A stretch of 64,000 bases of DNA from Mytilisepta virgata (lineage: Eukaryota > Mollusca > Bivalvia > Mytilida > Mytilidae), in NCBI GenBank assembly GCA_028015205.1, contig CM051512.1:4958755-5022754 (forward strand), read 5' to 3'. The first letter of the stretch is position 1. Every line of letters begins with the position of its first letter. The notes beneath the pieces were generated by a model that searched no databases, was not told the DNA's origin, and worked only from the letters and a program-made list of their open reading frames with translations. Below are positions 1 to 9,828 of this stretch, piece by piece. A program made the position numbers and the translations under genes.

Positions 1-770
1 AAGACCATACATGTATTCAACAAAATGGATAACAGGAAATGTCAAGAATTCTAGTTTCACAACTCAAGGCATTAACAAGTAAACGTACACATATTGAAGC
101 AATTTGTCCATGCATTTTTCTTTGGATTATCTTTTGAAGGTTTAAATTATTTTGAGAAAATAAGTATACATACCGGTATTGATATCTAATCAGATATAGG
201 AAGTAAATTCCTTATCATATGAAATCTTAATTTTTATTATGTTCTGTAGTACATGTAAATTATTTCGAGGTAAATGTTATAACAGCAATAAATGGTATTG
301 TAGAAGTAAAATAAGCAATCAATGTTTCATCTACTTCATACAGTTTAAGGCCCCATTCGAGGTATTCCCTTTCTTAAGCGCTGTCGCAAATTCTGTAAAA
401 ATGAGTCGTGTCCCTTACTCCACCTACTACAGAAAATAAAAACAATTAACATTTCATATGAATATGAAGGAAATTCAAATCTCGGCATTGATATCCAATG
501 TCGGTGATATATAGTTATTCTTAGTTAAAATATCAAAGTACATGTATTACCTGCAGTATATTAACATGATAACCTGTAAGGATACTTCTCAGAGAAGACA
601 TCTAAGTGTTCATTATTTGGCTGAAATCATTTGATAAAACGGAAAAAATGTTATATCCATACTTATATAACAACATATATCGCCAGAGTCTTCATCATAC
701 AAAAATATGTTTTAGCCAACAGTTTACATTCCATGCTTTATTTTATTCTTTCACATCTTGTTTATTTCAG
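1..770 (+). other. 3' part of intron 10 of GMC copy 1
   Basis: This stretch lies upstream of the last exon of copy 1. It aligns by eye with intron 10 of copy 2 (about 33390-34092) and of copy 3 (about 61170-62168). It ends in a pyrimidine tract and TTTCAG at 761-770. Exon 10 of copy 1 should lie roughly 500 bases before the window start, judging from the 1.28-kb intron 10 of copy 2. Short open frames here are not supported as coding. Confidence 0.8.
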
Positions 771-915
771 TGTGATAGGGATAAGAAATCTACGTGTAGT
801 AGATGCCTCTGTAATGCGGAATACGCCTTCTGGAAATACTAATGCTCCAACGATGATGATTGGTGAAAAGGGCGCTGATATGATTAAAAGAGACAACTGT
901 CGTAAAAGATATTAG
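771..915 (+). CDS. GMC oxidoreductase copy 1, last coding exon (partial gene)
   Basis: This is the C-terminal exon of an FAD-dependent GMC oxidoreductase whose other exons lie outside the window. It starts after TTTCAG in phase 2 (the first base completes an Arg codon) and encodes 47 residues plus TAG. It carries the family's C-terminal motif SGNTNAP, whose second Asn occupies the position of the second catalytic residue, followed by an EKxADMI helix. It differs from copies 2 and 3 at one family-conserved position: EKG instead of EKA. It shares Arg at position 551 and Asp at 587 (copy-2 numbering) with copy 3. Length and phase match the exons at 34093 and 62169 exactly, so the call is firm. 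Whether the rest of copy 1 is intact cannot be seen. Confidence 0.92.
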
Positions 916-949
916 GTTTTCTTTCATTCGGTTTATTATTTTTAATTGA

Positions 950-955
950 AATAAA
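950..955 (+). promoter_or_regulatory. Polyadenylation signal AATAAA, copy 1
   Basis: An AATAAA lies 35 bases after the stop codon of copy 1. Matching hexamers follow the stops of copy 2 (34272) and copy 3 (62348) at similar distances, which supports use as the cleavage signal. Confidence 0.6.
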
Positions 956-2592
956 AGTAAAATTTTGTGCGTTGTCTTTATTTAAAAAGAATCTATCAAT
1001 AAATTAATTACGATTATATTTATTGGCAATTTTCCATTTACATATATACCAAAACAAACGCTACATTGCTATTAATTAATTATTTTAACTAACAGTGGCC
1101 ATATTGGTTTATAGTTAGACCCCATGACAAAATAATAAAGTATCAAAACCTAAGGAAACATTCCACAATTTTAGTACCCCCTGCTCCAGTAGTTTCTGGG
1201 ACAAAAATAGTTATCCGTTTGCTTATTCTTTCATTTTACCAGTTTAATGGCTCAAGTTCCAGACGCACTTCTGAAAGGCTACTATCTACATAATGATCAT
1301 TACACCGAAATATTTTCGCAATTGGAAAGTTGTTGAAGTGGAGGCGATTCGTAAATATTTTGCTGATATTTCTGTTTTTGAAATAATGGCAGCTGAAGTA
1401 GTCTAATGTGAGGACCCATGGAACATTTCTAAAAATGGGTTACCTGAGGACATTTTCACCAACGTTCGTTCTCTGTTGTCCCAGTAATCATAGAGGAGAA
1501 TATTATTTCAATATTGGTGATTTTGTTATTTGAGTCAATCCCATTTTTATGCATTTAGTCTAAAGTAAAGATTCACGGACTAATTCTGAAAGATGACACC
1601 TAAGGAACATGTCTAATTGGCCTCAGAAGTTTCCACAAATGTTTATTTTACGTTTAAGTAAAATTTGGACGTTATAATGGTTCACGTCACAATATAGATG
1701 AAAAATTTTAATTCCGCGAATTTGACGCCACATATAAACAACGTCATAATTTTTCGGGAAAATCGAGATGATAAGATTTCATGCCATAGCTCAGAAAAAG
1801 GCATGACAACCCCCCTTGTTTTATTTCTGTGTCAGGTTTGACAGCAGCTGTAAAAAAATGTGTAAAAAAATTTGGAAAAAAATCAATAAAGACATATGAT
1901 TTTTTTACCGAAAACATCGTAAAGTTGTATTTTTTTTTCAACTTTGTTGCCTTATAACATAGATTTTTTTCAAATATCCTGCACAGTATTCCTTGCAAAG
2001 CTATCATTTTTCTCTATCTAAATATAAACTTTAGAACCTACCAATCATTCAGGGAAAAAACTGTTCAAAATAACAATCCAAAGATACTAATGTCAATTGT
2101 CTTCACAAACCTCATTTGTATCCCAATGGAAAATTCCGAAAATAAATCTGTAAAATACCAATTTTTTCCAAAAACACAATAAATGAATGCCTTATATCTT
2201 CGTAGTTACATCGGCAAGATATCTCCTCTCTTTCAACCTTCAACCCTTTCTCTACCTCATCCCATCCCTTGAGTAATGCACGGTTTAGAGTATATCGCAC
2301 AGGCACCTTTTGTCAATTTTTTCACGATCTTTTATAGCATAACTCAAATGTCAAAATGTCCCCTGATACAGTATATGGGAAATCGATTTAGTTTTTTGCA
2401 TCCCACGTTTTTTCATCTCTCCTATTTTTCTCTACAAAATCTTCATTTTGAAATTTTTTATTGTTTCAGTTATGCTTTACTATATTATGATATTGCGTTT
2501 TTTTCTTTCATTAAATGATGAAAAAGTAAAAAATAAAAAATAAATGACAATGAAGGCAGTGGGGTGTTGCAGCGAAAATGGGGATAGGCAGA
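956..2592. other. 3' flank of copy 1, shared with the flanks of copies 2 and 3
   Basis: No gene is seen. The stretch aligns by eye with 34278-35882 and 62354-64000. It marks the intergenic part of the duplicated unit. Several indels are shared by only two of the three flanks: the segment around 1195-1230 is present after copies 1 and 3 but deleted after copy 2, whereas a short GGGGATACGATAAAGTTAAA insertion is present after copies 2 and 3 but not here. Confidence 0.7.
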
Positions 2593-3545
2593 GGACAAAG
2601 AGGGGATGCAACACACATGTGCTTGTTATATCGACTATGCCTGGAAATACGTGAGAATGAAAACGGTTCGAGTTCTTCTTAAGAGCGTAATCCGAGAAAT
2701 ATATGTAAAATCTCAAGAAACAAAATAAATAAATAAATAAATAAATAGACACGAATCCCCAAGGTCGGGGTTGCCGAAAATATTCGTATATTATCGATAT
2801 ATTAGAGTTGTTTCAGGTTTTGCCTCTGCATGGTGGACCCTAGGTCCCCGAGGGTTTTCGCCAACCCAGTCGTCATACTTGTCTGACATGATTATTCATT
2901 GATTTGTTACAGAAATTACCAGTATTTAGCAAAATTCAAAAATATTAGAAATACTAAGGGTTCATTCCTTGTATTGCACATGGTAGATCTCCTTAGCTGA
3001 AATTTGGCTTCCTATTTCGGTATTTTTTGGTTGAGTACTTCTTGTTTAATATAAGTTTGGTTTTTGGTCTTCCAAATGTTTCGGTTTTAATGCTGCTGAT
3101 GAGAGGTAACTCCTTGAAATGCGTCATATACAGCATAGTATCAATTTACAATATCTAATATAAGTATCTTTGGATTTATATTTTAATATTGAACAGATGT
3201 AACGCAGCATCAGGGATAAAAGTCATAAAACTTTATTTTAACGAATGCTATATAATCCAGGAATTAACAAATGTATGGAATGTTCATTGTCGAAAATAAT
3301 AAAAATAGAGTCTTGTGCCTGACCGGAAATGGAGACGAATGACGAGATATGGAAACATGTCGGTGATTTGTTCCGTTCGAGTTAAATCATCGATAATTTC
3401 ATATTGAAGAAACGTATCGACCTAGACGTGTGAAATTCTGAGACAACACATTCATCCTCAATCAGTCAAATTCAGCAGTTGTTATTTGATGACGACCCAA
3501 AGAAATCGAGCTCTTAATTTTAGTAGTAAAGATATGGTGTTAATG
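2593..3545. other. Segment present only in unit 1, unidentified
   Basis: About 950 bases interrupt the alignment with the second intergenic region. There, sequence matching up to GGATAGGCAGAGGA (about 35883) continues directly with the match to position 3546. The segment holds an AAAT microsatellite (2726-2748) and a more GC-rich patch around 2755-2870. I find no terminal inverted repeat, no target duplication and no convincing coding frame. It is either an insertion in unit 1 or a deletion in unit 2. Confidence 0.5.
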
Positions 3546-4870
3546 ACTTGCCTACTTCTTGATTGTTTATGTTCAGATATCAACATAATTACTCTAACTA
3601 TATATTATTCAATTAATCGCATTTATAAAATGTTATCATTTATAATTTTATCAACTTACAATTTTAGCAGAAAATGAGGATACCCGAAAGAAATAAACTA
3701 TTTGTTTAACAAAAACTGTTTATGATGAAAAACAAATATGAGTTGGAAATTGACGAGGCATGTTTGATGTTTTAAATAATTTCTATTCTGTTTCTCCGAA
3801 ACATTGTTTTCGCTCTGATTAACTCTGAAATGACGTTTAACATACATTTATCCATATAAGAACGACGGTTTGATAGTGACATACTCTTTTCTCACCTCTG
3901 TCGAAACTTTTATTACTTATTTCATGTATTTCGTGCAGAAATTTCATATTGTCCTATCTGTCATCCTGTCAGACTACATATTAATATGATAAAACGATTT
4001 AAAATGTCAATTGATATTTTCCCTTTAAACAGGTAGGTTTCTTTTAATATAATTCGGATTTTTGTTCTGAAAATTTGTGTCTACATATTTAAAAGAAACA
4101 TTCCTTCAACATGTTAATTAATGGTACAGAAAATGCTGGCGAAATGTAAAATTATGTAAAATATCCAATGTCAGCATTTGTAAAACTGGTAAATCATTTT
4201 TGATATGGCCCCATAAACAATCATATTGCATTGTATTCTAGCGTATAGGTCGTTCTGTTTGGCCGGCGTATATTCATTGAGTCAACAGTATGATCAGTAT
4301 ACAATTTAAAAATCCTTTTTGGTTTTGTTTTTGTTTTTTTTCGTTTTAATTACTTTTTTGATATTTATTTTGTATTGAATATACGCACCTTAATATTCCA
4401 TTATTGCTTAGTACTGATTGCCAAAATGTTGGATCAATTCATATCTTGACCTATTTTTTTAAAATTTCTAAAGTTTATTTTTGTCATTTTTCAAAGATAT
4501 CAGTTTCCGTCGACCATCATTTCCAGAAAACGAACAATATTCTGCAGAAAGAAAAACAAATGAACCCCACTATCTCGAGAATAAATATCATATCGTCTCT
4601 GTTTATTATCTATTTCTTAATATCCAATCAAAACGTTTTTTGATGCACTGTTTATGCACACTGACTTGTCCCAGAAGCAGTGCTGAAGGCCAAACGAAAT
4701 GAGGAAACCAAAAAACAAAGTATCCGTTTCAAATTTGATTTAACATATTAGTAGTTTAGCTGGTTGAATTCTCGATTATTTTGAGTTGAGACATCAAAAT
4801 ACACAAAGATGTGAAAATAATCATTGTATTTCCTACAAAAATACAAAATATCGTATGTTACCGACAGAAG
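3546..4870. other. Intergenic sequence shared with unit 2
   Basis: No gene is seen. The stretch aligns with 35886-37078 with several small indels. The open frames here (for example around 4404-4702) are not preserved as such in the other unit and look like chance. Confidence 0.6.
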
Positions 4871-5169
4871 CATTCATTTAAAGCAGTTTGACGAAGTTGT
4901 TGTCTCCGTTTGTGACAATAAATGTCGTTCATGAATTCGACAGAACTTTGAAATTTGTTCATTTACAATCGTACGGGAGGTAGAAGAAAATCGTTTTTCG
5001 AAGCAGACACCAACAACAACAAGCAGAAAGCCTGTAGAAATACATTTGATGTTATGATGAAACAAAAGTCTTGTTCTAAAAATCTAGTCAAATTAAATGT
5101 AAAAAATGCTTAACACCGTCTTTTTTGTCACAAAAGGAGACAACTTCGTCAGACTGCTCCAAATGAATG
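4871..5169. mobile_element. Palindromic MITE-like element, about 300 bp
   Basis: The two ends are inverted copies of each other over roughly 45-50 bases. The left end begins CATTCATTTAAAGCAGTTTG and the right end, read on the minus strand, begins CATTCATTTGGAGCAGTCTG. Both continue into GACGAAGTTG..TCTCC. There is no coding capacity. A relative sits at the same place in unit 2 (37079-37372), so the insertion predates the unit duplication. The superfamily was not determined because no clear target duplication is visible. Confidence 0.65.
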
Positions 5170-5920
5170 TTTCCAGCAGTAACCATGGTAACATCTTCAA
5201 GAACATCCTTTCATGTATCGTTTTTCATGAAAGAATATAGTTTGTTATTATGTTATTTTGTATTTTCTAGTGTCAGAATATCGGATTTTAACACAGGAAT
5301 AGGAAATTAAAAAAATCTGTCAGCTCAATCCACACTAACAAAAACATTAGACACTTAAATTGAATAAATCTATGTCAACTCGTACCTTAATATAAGGACT
5401 TCCTTGTTTCTGAACCTTTTTTGTATTTTGTTATATGTGTGTATTGTAGTATTAGTTCTTTGAATACATATTGTTTAAACTAACTCATACCCAACCAAAA
5501 CAAAGTCTTATTCTATTTAAATTTGTTTTCAGCACTAAATAAGATTATATAATTGAAAACAATAATAACAAAGCATACAATATGATTGCAACAAATATAT
5601 TCTTGCAGTCTCTAATTTTTAGAATGAATTGATGACATATATAAGCCGTTCCAATCTGTTTCAGTTGTAAAGCAATTACAAGTGAAATCCTGATAAAAAA
5701 ATGTTATACCCTGCCTGGTAAGCTCCAAAAATTAGGATGGGGGGAGGAAACAAACATATTTTTTTAAGTGTGGCCTTTGTCCCATAGAATGTTCATCAAC
5801 CCATTTTAATTTGTTTCCTAACCATCACTAATATGACACGGCCATTCCTGTTTTGTTCATTCTAATTTTGTTTTGATTTTCTGATTCACCTAACTTTCAA
5901 TCAAAATAAAGGTAAATTAA
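5170..5920. other. Intergenic, no gene seen
   Basis: AT-rich sequence aligning with about 37373-38140 of the next unit. Nothing specific was recognised. It ends in TTAA at 5917-5920, the target site of the following MITE. Confidence 0.6.
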
Positions 5921-6295
5921 GGATGATCGCTGGTCTAATAGGAAATAAATAGGATTTGAAATAGGTATTTTAGTTTGAGAGAACATATGAATAGTAAACA
6001 AATAAGCAAGAAAAAAATATATGTTCATGTGCTCATTTTAGAGCTATAAGGCCTTGAAAATTTACAGGAAAGTTTCATTGTTTTTGCATTGACAACTTCA
6101 GTCTCTCTAAGATGTATGAAAAAATAAAAAGGATTTCATAAAATTGTGTCAAATACCATTTTAAGGTATATATGATTGAATTATAAAAGAAAAAGTGGGG
6201 GTTCATGGACAAAAAATTTCATGTTTAAGAAATGGATAAAACCCGAGAATTCCGATAATCTGACAAAAAGACCAAAATATGACCAGCAAGTATCC
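5921..6295 (-). mobile_element. MITE with TTAA target duplication, 375 bp
   Basis: The ends are imperfect inverted repeats (GGATGATCGCTGGTC on the left; GGATACTTGCTGGTC when the right end is read on the minus strand). They are flanked by TTAA at 5917-5920 and 6296-6299. The matching site in the next unit (near 38140) reads straight through without the element, so this is an insertion or a loss after duplication. Relatives in opposite orientation lie in intron 9 of copy 2 (31479-31870) and copy 3 (58977-59361). A TTAA target is typical of the piggyBac group, but the ends do not start with the CCC usual for piggyBac, so the superfamily is tentative. Confidence 0.8.
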
Positions 6296-6955
6296 TTAAG
6301 GTATGTCGTCTTGCAGTCAATCAAGATTAGTTAAGGACAAATTTAGATCATTCAGCACAGAATAAGGTGGTTGTGGTATAAAGAATAAATCTTAGTATTG
6401 TAGACCAACATTACAAACTGAACATCGTGGAAATTGCTAATCATTTATAATAAAAAAAAATTTAATTAATGTTCAACTGCACGAGTCTACATGTATGTGT
6501 TATCCATTAGTAACTAGTAATGGTCATTATGGTCAGGTGTAATATTGATGTTAAACTGTACGAGTCTTTGTGTTACTGCTCAGTTGATATCTTTATGGTC
6601 CTGTTTAATCTTGATTATCGGTAGCACTATATTTTCAAACAAACTAAACGTAACAAGAAAGTTAAACAGTGCATATTTCGTTCTTGACTTTTATAAACCG
6701 ACCTTAACTGGTCTTGATTGACTGACATGCATTTCATCTTGTTTTGATTTAAATTTTGGAAAATGTACAAATCAAGACAGGAATGATCTTTCAAGGTCTA
6801 CAGATTTTGAGACGAAAACAGCACCCTCCCGACCCCATAAATAAAATAAAAAAAACAAAACCAAAACAAAGACATAACTATACAGAGGCAGTCGGAAACA
6901 ACAGCTATCCCCGCACTCCCCACATTTTGTATCCCTGTGCACCCTTTTTTTACAA
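6296..6955. other. Intergenic, no gene seen
   Basis: AT-rich sequence aligning with roughly 38145-38940 of the next unit. Includes an A-rich run near 6840-6870. The overlapping opposite-strand open frames at 6756-7061 look like chance because they run into the tandem array. Confidence 0.55.
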
Positions 6956-6959
6956 TTAT

Positions 6960-7470
6960 ATCTTTGAATACAGGCCCAAATTTTGGAAAATAAAAATTAT
7001 AAAACCTTACTGCACATCTGCATACAGTGTAAGCTAGTACTGTAATAGAAATAAAATGCATAAAATGAAAGAAAACTTTCAGTCACCCACTTATAATTCA
7101 CAACTTTTGAAATTTGACCCCTAAAAATCTAATTTCTAAAACCTTATTGGGCATCTAAATACAGTATGTGACAATCCTGTATATAAAATAAATTCATAAA
7201 ATGAAAAATGAAAGAGGATTTAAGGTCACAAGCTTATATTCACAATTTTCAAAATTCTACCCCTGTGTGCCCAATTTTTTGAAAATCAAATTTATAAAAC
7301 ATTATTGTGCATCTATATACAGTATGTGATAATATTGTACAGAAATTAAATGCATACAATGAAAAATAAAGAGGAGTTTAGGTCACAAGCTTAAAATCCT
7401 AATTTTCAAATACGACCCCTACCGGCCCTAATTTTTTAAAATAAAATTCTAAAACCTTATTGCGCATCTA
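6960..7470. repeat. Tandem array, unit about 155 bp, unit 1
   Basis: Each unit contains a string like CTAAAACCTTATTGCGCATC, then an ACAGTATGTGACAATACTGT-like segment, an AAATGCATAAAATGAAAAAT-like segment, GGTCACAAGCTTA and a CGACCCC-type spacer. CTAAAACC-type landmarks recur near 7000, 7138, 7294 and 7449. The array is interrupted at 7470 by an inverted-repeat element and resumes at 9636. Related arrays occur at 38945-39627 and 40691-40760. Confidence 0.75.
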
Positions 7471-9633
7471 CAGTTGAGCTCAGTTTTAACATCTCTTTAG
7501 AACTGTCCTAAACTGTCAGAAGAACTGTTCTAGAACAGTTCTAGAACTGTCATCTTGGCACCTTTAGAACCGTTTATGACAGACATGTCCTGACCTAAAA
7601 CCATTCTGCACGGTTCTACCTTAGAACCATTATGAACGGTAAACCATAGAAGCAATCTGAATGGTTCTAACTGGCAATAGTTTATGAATTTTGAAGATTA
7701 AAATTATAAGAAATAAAAAAATTAATTTGTTGTCATAATTCTAAAATCAACTTTTATCATATCGAAATATATTATAAATTAAAAAAAAAGAAAATAATTT
7801 ACTCAGAATAAAGTGTTTGCTAGGACAAAAAACATTCCTCTACATATATATGTTTCGACAAGAAAAAACTTTAAATCAATATTTGTATTGTGTAAATTGT
7901 CCATATATGTACGTGAAATCCACCTCTTAATTTGAAATGGCGGTACTCATCCCAATCATCTTCTACCTTGTCACAACGAAATCAATATCGTTCATAGGAG
8001 GAAAAAGAATTAATTATATAATATGTCAAATGTTTACCATATAAAAATGGTAAAAAGATAAATTATTAATTTAAAATAAATTAACATGCTACTTTTCGGA
8101 CACATTTGAAATCTCTGCATTGAAATTTGGGACCACCTTATACACACAACTCTTTATTCAAATGCTGCATTAATTATTTTAAAATATAGCGTTATAAAAA
8201 TTTGAAACCCCGCTGATTTTGTCAGCAAAACAGTTTACCTGTATACATACGCATGTATCTGTGCATCTTAAAGGTTGAAACAATAAACATCCGGGCAGTC
8301 AAGGTACAATATACATGTCAAAATTTTAATTAGTTATAATTAACTGAAACAGACAACATGTTAAGGAGAACACATTTCTTTAACTGGCCGACTTGTTCCT
8401 TTACTCATATGAGGCAGACTTCCTTGACGGGCTTCTTAAGGAAGAACAGAAGAAATTAGCCCGTACCTTTAATTTCAGCTTCCGCTACATAGATGATGTC
8501 TTATCACTCAACAATTCACGTTTTGGGAATTTCTTACATCTCATCTATCCCAATGAGCTCCAAATTAAGGATACAACAGACACTGCCAAGTCTGCATCTT
8601 ATCTTGACCTTCACCTCGAAATTGACACCAGAGGAAGGTTGAATACAAAACTTTACGACAAACGGGATGACTTTGACTTCCCAATCGTCAACTTCCCATT
8701 TTTGAACGGCAATATTCCAGAAGCGCCGGCGTATGGAGTATATATTTCACAACTCATACGTTATTCCAGAGCTTGTGACATATACATTGACTTCCTGGAC
8801 AGAACCCGGCTTCTGACAGAAAATTTGCTCAGACAGGGGTACGATGCTCCTAAGCTGAAGTCATCCTTATTAAAGTTTTATGAGCGTCATCATGACTTGG
8901 ATGACAGGTATGAAAAACCGTTTCCCAAATGAAAATGGACCTGTTCCATTGATATTATCCCTTCCTCATATCGGATTTTGCATGGACAGCATGGCGGGTG
9001 TCCTGCAGGAAGCAGAGACTGCTTACTCTTCCGGAGCACCTGAGTCTACCCCAGGTTTTTTGGTTGGGTCCATGTTGTTCATATGTTTTTAGTTTTTAAT
9101 TGTAGTGCATGTATTGTTTTGGTATTTCTTGACTTTACTTCTTTACATGTAAATTTACGTCAGATAAAAATCACACAAATTTAAAAAAAAAAACAATAAT
9201 TCGTTTTTCTTGTGTGTTAAAAAAAATGAAAAAAAATTCCACCAAAGCTCTTTTTAACATGTATGTACTTTTGGTGTTTTGTATAAATTGGTCATACATT
9301 TAATATTATTAATTATTGTCAGAATTTCATATATTGAAATTTTAATCGATGTGAAATGTTACTACATATTTGTTTTTATAAGTTTGTAAAAAGGCAAAGA
9401 TAACCAAAACAGAGTTATCGGACGTTAAAATAGACGGTTCTACCCTAGACCAATTTATGACAGTTCTATCATAGAACCATTTATGACAAGGTTGGTTCTA
9501 CCCTAGAACCATTTATGTCAATTCTACCCTAGAACCATTTATGACAGTTCTACCTTAGAATCATTTATGCCAGGGTTGGTTCTACCCTAAAATCGTTCTA
9601 GAATACTTGAGAGGTTAGAACTGATCTCAACTG
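7471..9633. mobile_element. TA-flanked inverted-repeat transposon, non-autonomous, with nested RT fragment
   Basis: The left end starts CAGTTGAGCTCAGTTTTAAC and the right end, on the minus strand, starts CAGTTGAGATCAGTTCTAAC. TA dinucleotides flank both sides (7469-7470 and 9634-9635), and the element splits a tandem array. Both subterminal regions contain repeated GGTTCTA/TAGAACC and CATTTATGACAG modules, giving short palindromes (for example around 7510-7550 and 9430-9600). It has no transposase. A 762-bp reverse-transcriptase fragment (8385-9146) is inserted inside it. The relative at 39628-40690 lacks that insertion and its right end is damaged. TA target and CAGT ends suggest a Tc1/mariner-type MITE (inference). 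Confidence 0.75.
8385..9146 (+). pseudogene. 5'-truncated reverse-transcriptase fragment (Penelope-like suspected)
   Basis: An open frame at 8393-8932 encodes the C-terminal half of a reverse transcriptase: SYEADFLDGLL, then the catalytic YIDD motif (RYIDDVLSLNN), LDLHLEID, KLYDKRDDFDFPIVNFPF and AYGVYISQLIRYSRACD. A frame shift follows, and 8880-9092 continues a conserved tail with IGFCMDSMAGVLQEA and STPGFLVG. The N-terminal RT region is missing. TTCTTTAAC on the left and TTCTTTAC on the right look like a target duplication. The related site near 40283 is empty and reads TTCTTTACC. I place it near Penelope-like elements from memory of similar mollusc sequences; the clade is not certain. It is a dead copy. 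Confidence 0.8.
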
Positions 9634-9635
9634 TA

Positions 9636-9828
9636 CTAGCATATGTGACAATACTGTATATTAATTAAATGCAAGAAATTAAAAATAAACGAAGAGTTTA
9701 GGTCACAAGAAAGTGTGAACGACAGACAGACAGACGGACAGACGGACAGAAGGACGGGGGCGATAACAATATCCGATAACTTCGGTGCGGGGATAATAAA
9801 ATAAAAGAGTCTTGAACACTTACATATA
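9636..9828. repeat. Resumed 155-bp array end plus GACA/GACGG microsatellite
   Basis: The tandem unit interrupted at 7470 continues here with ATGTGACAATACTGTATATT and GGTCACAAG. It then ends in an impure (GACA)/(GACGGACA) microsatellite at about 9720-9757. The same order is seen at 40691-40800. Confidence 0.7.

Noticed and set aside
3096..3140. Hammerhead-ribozyme-like core (CTGATGA, a 4-bp stem, GAAA, short stem III)
   Set aside because: Stem II and a possible stem III can be drawn, but the sequences before CTGATGA and after the would-be cleavage site do not pair, so stem I is missing. Chance match.
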